Shown: in pieces, positions 53,082 through 60,246 of the stretch
Position numbering within the stretch: the first letter of the stretch is position 1
How the letters are laid out: each line of letters begins with the position of its first letter
Source: Vreelandella lionensis
GTDB lineage: Bacteria > Pseudomonadota > Gammaproteobacteria > Pseudomonadales > Halomonadaceae
Direction: 5' to 3'
NCBI RefSeq assembly: GCF_002087295.1
Contig: NZ_MWVI01000042.1
Location: forward strand, 1 to 64,000
Length of the DNA: 64,000 bases
Notes under the pieces: model-generated
The model's database searches: none
The model's input: only the letters and a program-made list of their open reading frames with translations
What the model was told of the DNA's origin: nothing
Translations under genes and position numbers: made by a program

Positions 53082-54495
53082 ATGACCACTCCCGCTTCTG
53101 AACAGGATAAGCTCGTCCGGGTACTGGCCCGCGGCGACGTATTAGCCCTCGCCTTCGGCGCGATGATTGGCTGGGGCTGGATTGTATTAACCGGCACCGC
53201 GATTCAATCCGCTGGCAGCTTAGGTGCTATTTTAGCGTTTATTATCGGCGGTTTAGCGATCATCATGGTGGGCCTCACCTACGCTGAGCTGGCCTCCGCC
53301 ATGCCCCAAGTAGGCGGCGAGCATGTTTACAGCTACCGCGCCCTGGGCCACTTACCCTCTTTCTTATGCACCTGGGCGATTATTTTAGGCTATTTAAGCG
53401 TGGTGGCCTTTGAAGCCGTGGCGCTGCCCACCGTGATTGAGCACCTAGCACCGAACTATGCAGTTGGCCACTTATGGACCATCGCGGGCTGGGAGTAAAA
53501 GCGACGTGGGTGGCCGTCGGTGTTGGCGGCTCGCTCGCCATGATGATTATCAACTACTTCGGTGTGACCACCGCGGCGCTGATCCAGAAAGTCGTGACCG
53601 CCATGATTTTGCTGGTTGGCGTGCTGTTTGTCACGGGCGCGCTGTTTGAAGGCGAAACCATCAACATGATGCCGCTGTTCACCCAGGCCGATACCGGCGT
53701 GGTAGCGGGCATTGTCGCGGTGCTGGTCATGGTGCCGTTCCTGTTCGTAGGCTTTGACGTCATTCCCCAAGCCGCTGCAGAGATTAACCTGCCCTACAAA
53801 GCCATCGGCAAAGTGCTGATGATGTCGGTCATTCTGGCAGTGGTGTGGTACGCGCTGATGATTCTGGCCACCAGCCTTGCCCTGAACAGCACCGAGCTGG
53901 CCGCGAGTTCCCTGAGCGTGCCGGATGCCATGGGTAGCCTGTTCAACGCCCCCTGGGCCAGCAATCTGATGGTTCTGCGGGTATTGCGGGCATCATCACC
54001 AGCTGGAACGCCTTCTGCATCGGCGGCTCGCGGGCCATTTACGCCCTGGCCCGTGCGGGCATGCTGCCTGCGCCGTTTGCCAAGCTGCACCCGCGCTATA
54101 AAACGCCGACTAACGCCATTTTCCTGATGGGCTTCCTCTCCTGTATCGCCCCGTTCTTCGGCCGCCCCGCGCTGGTGTGGATCGTCAACGCCGGTGGCCT
54201 GGGCATCGTGATTGCCTACCTGTTCGTGGCCATCTCCTTTGTGGTGCTACGGGTTCGCGAGCCGGATATGCCGGGCCCGTTTCGCATTCGCCACGGCAAG
54301 CTGTGCGGCACCTTGGCGGTCGTCCTTTCTTTCGGCATGGCGTGTCTCTACCTGCCCGGTAGCCCGCCGGCACTGAGCGGCGCTGAGTGGAGCATTTTCG
54401 CGGGCTGGTCGCTGCTGGGGGTGGGGCTGTACATCCACGCTCTGCGCACCTACGGCCGCGCCTACAGCGACCAACACATGATGGCTGACCTGTAA
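53082..54495 (+). pseudogene. APC-family amino acid permease (frameshifted)
   Basis: A 12-helix APC superfamily permease of about 470 aa. It opens with FGAMIGWGWIVLTGTAI, the TM1 unwound motif, and has AEINLPYKAIGKVL and the loop ARAGMLPAPFAKLHPRYKTP, typical of the family. The frame changes at about 53497 and about 53975. It leads gabD (29 bp later) and gabT, so it is probably a transporter for GABA or a related omega-amine. Confidence 0.85.
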
Positions 54496-54524
54496 GCCGT
54501 TCCAACACTTTAAAGGAGCACGCT

Positions 54525-55975
54525 ATGAGCTTTATCGAACAGTGGTTGCACGATGCCGTACCGGCCCTGGTGGGCGGGCAGTGGCGCAAGGGCCAGCAGA
54601 CCTTCGCGGTGGACAACCCCGCCACCGGCGAGACCATTGCCCACGTGGCAGATTTAAGCGCTGACGACACCCGCGACGCCGTGGCTGCCGCTTACGAAGC
54701 CGGTGCCGCCTGGCGCGCCACCCCGGTGAAACAGCGCTCGGCCCTGCTGCGCCGCTGGTTTGAGCTGATCAATGAGCACGCCGACGACCTAGCCCGCCTG
54801 ATGACCCTAGAGCAGGGCAAGCCGCTGGCGGAAGCCAAAGGCGAAGTGACCTACGGCGCCTCATTCATCGAGTTCTTTGCCGAAGAAGCCAAGCGCATGG
54901 CGGGGGAAACCCTGCCCAGCCACGGCGCGGACAAGCGCCTGTTGGTACTGCGCGAGCCGGTGGGCGTGGTCGCGGCGATTACCCCGTGGAACTTCCCGCT
55001 GGCGATGATTACCCGCAAGTGCGCCCCGGCCCTGGCCGCGGGCTGCACCGTGGTCATCAAACCCGCCGAAGCCACGCCGCTGACCGCCCTGGCCGCTGCT
55101 TATTTAGCGCTGGAAGCGGGCTGCCTGCAGGCACCATCAACGTGGTTACTGCTTCCAAACCCGCCGCCGTGGGCGAGGTACTCACTACCGACCCTCGGGT
55201 GCGCAAGGTGTCGTTTACCGGTTCTACCCCGGTGGGCAAACACCTGCTCGCCCAGTGCGCCAGCACGGTGAAGAAAACCGCCATGGAGCTGGGCGGCAAC
55301 GCGCCGTTCATCGTGTTTGACGACGCCGATGTGGACGCCGCCGTGAACGGAGCCATCGCCTCCAAGTTCCGCAACGCCGGGCAAACCTGCGTGTGCACCA
55401 ACCGCTTCCTGGTGCAGGACGGCATTTACGATGCCTTCGTCGCCAAGCTCACCGAGCGTGTGAACGCCCTCAACGTGGGTGATGGCCTGGCCGAGGGCAG
55501 CATCATCGGCCCGCTGATCAACCAAGCCGCCGTGGATAAAGTGCAGCGCCACGTCGACGACGCAGTGAATAAAGGCGCGCGCCTGCTATGCGGCGGCCAG
55601 CCCCACGCGGCGGGTGATCGCTTCTTTACCCCCACGGTGCTGGCGGATGTGACCACCGAAATGGCCGTCGCCGACGAAGAGACCTTCGGCCCAGTCGCGC
55701 CGGTGTTCCGCTTCCAGCGCGATGAAGAAGCCATCGCCATGGCCAACGACACCCCGTTTGGCTTGGCCGCCTACTTCTACGCCACCGATTACCGCCGCAT
55801 CTGGCGCACCATGGAGCAGCTGGAGTACGGCATGGTGGGCGTCAACGAAGGCTTGATCTCTACCGAGCTTGCGCCGTTTGGCGGCGTGAAAGAGTCCGGG
55901 CTGGGCCGCGAAGGTTCCCACCATGGCCTCGATGAATTTACCGAACTGAAGTACGTCTGCGTAGGCGGTTTATAA
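54525..55975 (+). pseudogene. gabD: Succinate-semialdehyde dehydrogenase GabD (frameshifted)
   Basis: An NAD(P)-dependent aldehyde dehydrogenase of about 483 aa that oxidises succinate semialdehyde to succinate in GABA breakdown. The catalytic regions are [38 protein letters not shown], the Glu in MELGGNAPF and the Cys in NAGQTCVC. One frameshift at about 55118 separates the cofactor segment ending LEAGCL from [13 protein letters not shown]. It overlaps neither neighbour; gabT begins 9 bp later. Confidence 0.9.
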
Positions 55976-55983
55976 AGAGAACG

Positions 55984-57258
55984 ATGATGACTAACCAAGA
56001 ATTGAACGACCTGAAAAACCGCTTCGTGGCCAACGGTGCCGCCACGCCGACCACCCAGTTTGCCGAGCGCGCCGAAAACGCCGAGCTGTGGGACGCCGAC
56101 GGCAAACGCTGGATCGACTTCGCGGGCGGCATTGGCGTGCTCAACCTGGGCCACCGCCACCCGAAAATCGTCGCGGCGGTGGAAGCGCAGCTCAAGAAAG
56201 TCATGCACACCAGCGCAGCGGTCATTTCCTACGCGCCCTACGTGCAGCTGTGCCAAAAGCTCTGCGAACTCACCCCGGTGCGCGGCCCCGAGCGTAAAGC
56301 GATGCTGGTGAACACCGGTGCCGAGGCGCTAGAAAACGCCGTGAAGATCGCCCGCGCCGCCACTGGCCGCACCGGCATCATCACGTTTGACGGCGCTTTC
56401 CACGGCCGCACCATGATGACCCTGGCGATGACCGGCAAGGTGCTGCCCTACAAGAACGACTTCGGCCCGATGCCGGGCGATGTGTTCCGCGCACCGTTCC
56501 CTAATCCGCTGCACGGCATCAGCGAAGAGGCTTCGCTGAACGCCATTCGCACGCTGTTCAAAACCGACATCGCCCCGCACCGCACGGCGGCCATTGTGAT
56601 TGAACCGGTACAGGGCGAAGGCGGCTTCTACATCGCCTCGCCGGATTACCTGAAAGCGCTGCGCGCCCTGTGCGACGAGCATGGCATTCTGCTGATCGCC
56701 GACGAAGTGCAGTCCGGCTTTGCCCGTACCGGCAAGCTGTTTGCCCTGGAGCACAGCGGCATCGAAGCGGACATTCTCACCACCGCTAAGAGCCTCGCCA
56801 ACGGCATGCCGCTTTCTGCCGTGGTCGGCACCGCCAAGGTAATGGACGCCTCCGGCCCCAACTCTCTAGGCGGCACCTACAGCGGCAACCCGCTCTCCTG
56901 CGCGGCAGCCCTGGCGGTGATCGAAGCCATCGAAGAAGAGAACATCCTGGCCCGCAGCGAGCAGATGGGCAAAATGTTGGCCGAACGCTTCGCCGTCTGG
57001 GAAGAGCGCTTCCCCGCCGTCGCCCACGGCCGCCAGCTCGGCGCCATGGCCGCGTTTGAGCTGCTCAACGGTGAAGGCAAGCCCGACCCACAACTCACCG
57101 GCGCGCTCTGCGCCAAAGCTCGCGAGAAAGGCCTGATCCTGCTTTCGTGTGGCTTCTACGGCAACAGCGTCCGCATTCTTGTACCGCTGACGGTGTCGTC
57201 TGCGGTGTTGGAGGAAGGGTTGAGTATTATTGAGGAGTCGTTGGAAGCGCTTAGTTAA
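55984..57258 (+). CDS. gabT: 4-aminobutyrate aminotransferase GabT
   Basis: An intact 424-aa class III PLP aminotransferase that converts GABA and 2-oxoglutarate to succinate semialdehyde and glutamate. Key segments are WIDFAGGIGVLNLGHRHP, NTGAEALENAVKIARAAT, LIADEVQSGFARTGKLFALEH (the PLP Asp) and TTAKSLANGMPLSAVVG (the catalytic Lys). It completes the permease-gabD-gabT operon. It is the last convincing chromosomal gene before the accessory region. Confidence 0.93.
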   Translation: MMTNQELNDLKNRFVANGAATPTTQFAERAENAELWDADGKRWIDFAGGIGVLNLGHRHPKIVAAVEAQLKKVMHTSAAVISYAPYVQLCQKLCELTPVRGPERKAMLVNTGAEALENAVKIARAATGRTGIITFDGAFHGRTMMTLAMTGKVLPYKNDFGPMPGDVFRAPFPNPLHGISEEASLNAIRTLFKTDIAPHRTAAIVIEPVQGEGGFYIASPDYLKALRALCDEHGILLIADEVQSGFARTGKLFALEHSGIEADILTTAKSLANGMPLSAVVGTAKVMDASGPNSLGGTYSGNPLSCAAALAVIEAIEEENILARSEQMGKMLAERFAVWEERFPAVAHGRQLGAMAAFELLNGEGKPDPQLTGALCAKAREKGLILLSCGFYGNSVRILVPLTVSSAVLEEGLSIIEESLEALS

Positions 57259-57276
57259 TCGCGTTTAGGCAGTACG

Positions 57277-57331
57277 AAGCCCGCCCATCGTCAGGTAGCA
57301 TAAGCTGCTGGTGGCGGTGGGCGGCTTTTTT
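57277..57331 (+). terminator. Terminator after gabT
   Basis: AAGCC(C)GCCCA pairs with TGGGCGGCTT across a 34-base loop, followed by TTTTTT. It lies about 20 bp past the gabT stop and marks the end of the GC-rich chromosomal segment. Confidence 0.75.
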
Positions 57332-57482
57332 GTGGGCGTTGAAGGCCCAAAGGCGAGATAGTTAGTCGCTCTAAACACGTTTTGATAATTTTAATTTTAC
57401 AGAATTTGTTAAGTTATATTTTTCGGGCAATCATATTGGCGCCGTTTACCCAGTCATAGGGAGCGCTGTCTAGGAGGTAAGC

Positions 57483-58088
57483 GTGTTTGAAAAACTAACT
57501 GAGATGATCGTTTCAGGATTTATAGGGAACTATAGCTATGATCGAATTCGACGCCTGCTGAAAGCGGAGGCGAGGGAGGGCGGAATACCAGCTCAAGAGA
57601 CTGATCCGGAGGAGGGGCAGAGAGATCCGGACATAAAAGCCGTATATGGCCAGAACGTAAAATACAAAAAAAAGTACCGGACTTTTGATATCCAAGACGA
57701 TTTTGAAGTTGTATTGGACCTGCTTGCTGAGCCTGTGGTTTATATCGTTATTGAGGACCGGCCGTCGATGGCTTGGCGATTGCCAGTAATAATAGCAGAA
57801 GATGCGAAGACGGGTGAGTGGTATGTATTTTCGAAAGGCCGAGTTGCCTTTGAGGGGGCAGGTGGTGGTCTTTCACAAGCAAAGACTTTTCTGAAAAAAA
57901 TCCAAGATAAGGATGTTCCATTTTCCGCGTGGGTCCTTGAGTACGCTCTTACAGAGAAATTGTCGCAGGGCTGCAGGCCGTGGCCGGAATTTAAGTTGCA
58001 ATGTATTCCTGCTCTTGCTGCTGAGCAGGGAGAGTATTTCCGAGAGTTCGTGATTGGGTCATTGCAGGAGGTTGCCAAAGCCCAATAA
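57483..58088 (+). CDS. Hypothetical protein next to the CAST
   Basis: A 201-aa protein starting at GTG 57483 behind a strong TAGGAGGTAAGC ribosome site. It has an early amphipathic helix, an acidic segment PAQETDPEEGQRDPD, then a mixed alpha/beta part (FEVVLDLLAEPVVYIVIEDRP, EWYVFSKGRVAFEGAG). I recognise no family. It is more AT-rich than gabT and lies between a chromosomal terminator and the CRISPR array. It could be transposon cargo beyond the array, or an earlier insertion. The upstream gap 57332-57482 is very AT-rich and holds no gene. Confidence 0.7.
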   Translation: MFEKLTEMIVSGFIGNYSYDRIRRLLKAEAREGGIPAQETDPEEGQRDPDIKAVYGQNVKYKKKYRTFDIQDDFEVVLDLLAEPVVYIVIEDRPSMAWRLPVIIAEDAKTGEWYVFSKGRVAFEGAGGGLSQAKTFLKKIQDKDVPFSAWVLEYALTEKLSQGCRPWPEFKLQCIPALAAEQGEYFREFVIGSLQEVAKAQ

Positions 58089-58169
58089 GGCCATACAGCC
58101 GACGCTCGTTCCTCGCGCGATTGATTGCTAGCTTGAGCCATACTCCTGAATCCGTGAGACCGGCCCCCG

Positions 58170-58189
58170 CCTCCAAGAAATCTTGGAGG
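58170..58189. other. 9-bp inverted repeat beyond the CRISPR array
   Basis: CCTCCAAGA-AA-TCTTGGAGG is a perfect 9+2+9 inverted repeat immediately distal to the last degenerate repeat. No T run follows on the minus strand, so a terminator is unlikely. It could be a hairpin bounding the guide RNA transcript, or a site for a regulator or transposase. Confidence 0.5.
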
Positions 58190-58195
58190 GTTTAG

Positions 58196-58278
58196 AACTA
58201 TTGCTGCCTTGCGGCGGTGTGTATCATTACCGTTGCTGTCTTCCAGTCCTAATATCAGCTGCCTATTCGGCGGTTCCC
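58196..58278 (-). ncRNA. Predicted homing guide RNA unit (spacer 4 with atypical repeats)
   Basis: The last spacer (58223-58250) is flanked by the two degenerate repeats. In I-F3 transposons this arrangement marks the guide that directs the element to its chromosomal attachment site. Read as guide, the spacer contains GGAAG, AGCAACGGTAA and adjoining bases in the same order and spacing as the conserved core of bacterial SRP RNA (ffs), with mismatches at about positions 4, 6, 12 and 13. ffs is one of the known I-F3 attachment genes. The match is by eye against remembered ffs sequences. Confidence 0.6.
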
Positions 58279-58458
58279 GGAAGCGCCACGCTCACCAAGC
58301 TCAATCCTGATTTTTCAGCTGCCTATTCGGCGGTTCACCACCAGCTCAGCATGAACGAGATACACTTTTCTTTTTCAGCTGCCTATTCGGCGGTTCACCC
58401 GCGCGAGTTTCGCGGGGCAAGCGTGCTGCTTTTTTCAGCTGCCTATTCGGCGGTTCAC
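58196..58458 (-). CRISPR. Type I-F3 CRISPR array, 5 repeats (2 atypical), 4 spacers
   Basis: Read leftward with the cas genes, the repeat begins GTGAACCGCC, then GAATA, then GGCAGCTGAAAAA (28 bp). Copies 1-3 are identical at 58431-58458, 58371-58398 and 58311-58338, with 32-bp spacers at 58399-58430, 58339-58370 and 58279-58310. Copy 4 (58251-58278) has four changes: GGG in place of GTG at its start and ATATT in place of AAAAA at its end. Copy 5 (58196-58222) keeps only the CCGCC/GGCAG stem with a GCAA loop. The repeat matches I-F3 arrays of CRISPR-associated transposons. Few spacers and no cas1 fit an array that no longer acquires spacers. Confidence 0.95.
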
Positions 58459-58478
58459 TAAACCTAGCTAGAAGTATG

Positions 58479-58506
58479 AATATAGGCATCAACAAGATAA
58501 GTACAA
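58479..58506 (-). promoter_or_regulatory. Predicted promoter for the CRISPR array
   Basis: In the AT-rich leader between cas6 and repeat 1, on the minus strand, a TTGTAC -35 box (58506-58501), a 16-bp spacer and a TATATT -10 box (58484-58479) are well placed to start a transcript about 15 bp before the first repeat. Confidence 0.5.
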
Positions 58507-58581
58507 AATACTAAAAATACCCTTTTTGGCGTATCTTAATTAAGCCATTGAAAAATATAACAATATATATTCTGAAAATAT

Positions 58582-59190
58582 TTAGGTAATCTGCTTAAGA
58601 TTTGGCACAGAGCCAGAGTGTATCTGTTTTGTAGCCAATCCGTAGCTATTGTAGCTATCGCACGGGCTTTCTTGACCAAGCGCCTCATACTGCACATACA
58701 GCGGGAATCGTTGGCCTGACGATCGGCTATCAATAGGAATTACGTGGCAGTGATCAACGAAGCGATCTGATACGGAACTGCTAGGCATGAACGTCTCGCC
58801 GCGTTTTTCCGCCCGCTTTTTGCTGCGGACCAGTCTTCTCTTAATTTCACCTGGGAAAGATTTAGCAACATGCTGGTTTCTAATAAATCTCACTTCTTCT
58901 GATATGGCTGGAACCATTTTGATATCACTAACCTCAATAAATCCTTCGTTCGCCATATTCTTAAAATACCGCACTGATGATAAGTAAGACAAACCATTAA
59001 TATCTTTACTCACAAAAGCGATTGAGTCCCCTACTGAGTCCGTAGCCCATGATGGAAACGAAACACCAATGCCCGAACTTTTTATCTTAGAGCCGCTCAT
59101 AAGACCATGTAAGCAAGCAATACATCTACCTGCTAAAAATGCATGATTTGCTGAAGGCATTAAATATCTTATATAAAAAAAGTATCTCAT
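58582..59190 (-). CDS. cas6f: Cas6f (Csy4), CRISPR RNA processing
   Basis: A 202-aa type I-F Cas6 that cuts the CRISPR transcript at the repeat hairpin and stays on the 3' end of the guide. The putative catalytic His is H28 in LHGL. GIGVSFPSW (about residues 40-48) matches the Csy4 segment RIGVSFPDL. A basic helix about 116-131 (EIKRRLVRSKKRAEKR) would bind the RNA major groove. The C-terminal part SYGLATKQIHSG matches the family end. The ATG overlaps the cas7 stop (ATGA), so the two are coupled. The array follows 123 bp later. Confidence 0.93.
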   Translation of the reverse strand: MRYFFYIRYLMPSANHAFLAGRCIACLHGLMSGSKIKSSGIGVSFPSWATDSVGDSIAFVSKDINGLSYLSSVRYFKNMANEGFIEVSDIKMVPAISEEVRFIRNQHVAKSFPGEIKRRLVRSKKRAEKRGETFMPSSSVSDRFVDHCHVIPIDSRSSGQRFPLYVQYEALGQESPCDSYNSYGLATKQIHSGSVPNLKQIT

Positions 59191-60236
59191 TTCTCACCTT
59201 TCTTTATTCCTTTTTGGAACATACCACCTTTCACTAGCACTGACATTACGTAGTGAGCATTGGAACTGACTTGCCGAGTTTTACTCATCTCCTCCGTGAG
59301 TCTTATAATTTCGTTCAACAGCGAGTAAAAATCTTTTTTCGTAACCGGCTCACGCATAGCTAAAACCCGACTACGATCTGCACCGTATTCACTCACCCTT
59401 AAAGGGTATTCAGCACCTTCATCTAGCCACCAGTCATCAATTTTTTGAATTGCTGCTCCAACTTTATAAGCACCAAAGCTAACTGCTTGACGACCATCGC
59501 TCATTGTGCTTTTCATAAACTGCCTCGCCGCACTTCCGTTGCCTCTATCATCTTTCTCAACAAATAATTGACTGGGAAAGATTTCTTGGCAAAATTCTGT
59601 TTTAATTTTTGCAGTTACATCAGCAAAAAGAAATTTTTGTGGGCAAGATAGTGCTTCTTCAAACTCCGCTGCTAGTCCTTCTAATGATTTAAGGTCATCA
59701 CCTTCCCAAGAAGAACCCCATTCTTTGTACTGTACGTCTTTAACACAGTAGTTTTTTAAATTTGAGGTAAAGACCTCAACAACTATTCCTCTTGCAACTT
59801 TATTTCTCCAAAGCCACTCAGCTGAAAGAATATTTTTAGCATATCGGGTTGCTAACTCATGGTATCCTCCCAAACTTCTATATGCATCAGAAAGCTCTCT
59901 CAATGCTTTTCTTGCTTCTCTATTATCACAGATATTTGGTTCTAGGCTGTTTGCAATGATGCGTAACGAAAAACGACAATACACCGTATCAACTAACGGT
60001 GGTACATAACATGTTTCAAGCATAATAGGATTAGAAAAGCCCAAGTCGCTCGTTTCTTTAGCACGCGCAGTCCCGGATGCCATATAGCCATCGCTAAACG
60101 TTGCCTTGAGGCCACGAAACCGCGTCACTTCCGCTTGCAACGGCTCAAATTCGCTCGAATCTGTCCGGTAATAAAAAACCGCCTTGCCCGGATTGAGAGA
60201 GCGCTCATAGCTAAGATGTCTGAAGGAGTTCATCAT
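59187..60236 (-). CDS. cas7f: Cas7f (Csy3), Cascade backbone
   Basis: A 349-aa Cas7 of type I-F. Six copies would form the backbone along the guide RNA in the targeting complex. Recognisable segments are HLSYERSLNPGKAVFYY near the start, a central SLGGYHELATRYAKNILSAEWLWRN, and a C-terminal DFYSLLNEIIRLTEEM. The start is the first of two ATG codons at 60236 with GCAGGTC upstream, 10 bp after the cas8/5 stop. The gene is intact. Confidence 0.93.
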   Translation of the reverse strand: MMNSFRHLSYERSLNPGKAVFYYRTDSSEFEPLQAEVTRFRGLKATFSDGYMASGTARAKETSDLGFSNPIMLETCYVPPLVDTVYCRFSLRIIANSLEPNICDNREARKALRELSDAYRSLGGYHELATRYAKNILSAEWLWRNKVARGIVVEVFTSNLKNYCVKDVQYKEWGSSWEGDDLKSLEGLAAEFEEALSCPQKFLFADVTAKIKTEFCQEIFPSQLFVEKDDRGNGSAARQFMKSTMSDGRQAVSFGAYKVGAAIQKIDDWWLDEGAEYPLRVSEYGADRSRVLAMREPVTKKDFYSLLNEIIRLTEEMSKTRQVSSNAHYVMSVLVKGGMFQKGIKKGEK

Positions 60237-60246
60237 GCCGACCTGC

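Noticed and set aside
57331..57350. TGTGGGCG after the gabT terminator as a Tn7-like transposon end
   Set aside because: It resembles the first eight bases of Tn7 ends but no repeated TnsB sites follow, and the bases overlap the terminator T run.
58089..58150. Two GCCATAC copies 47 bp apart as TnsB sites of the left end
   Set aside because: Only seven bases are shared and the rest differs from known I-F3 end repeats; chance is likely.
58183..58461. A 92-codon frame with three repeated SAAYSAVH segments, looking like a repeat protein
   Set aside because: The repeats are the CRISPR repeat read on the opposite strand; the 60-bp period and I-F3 repeat identity explain it fully.
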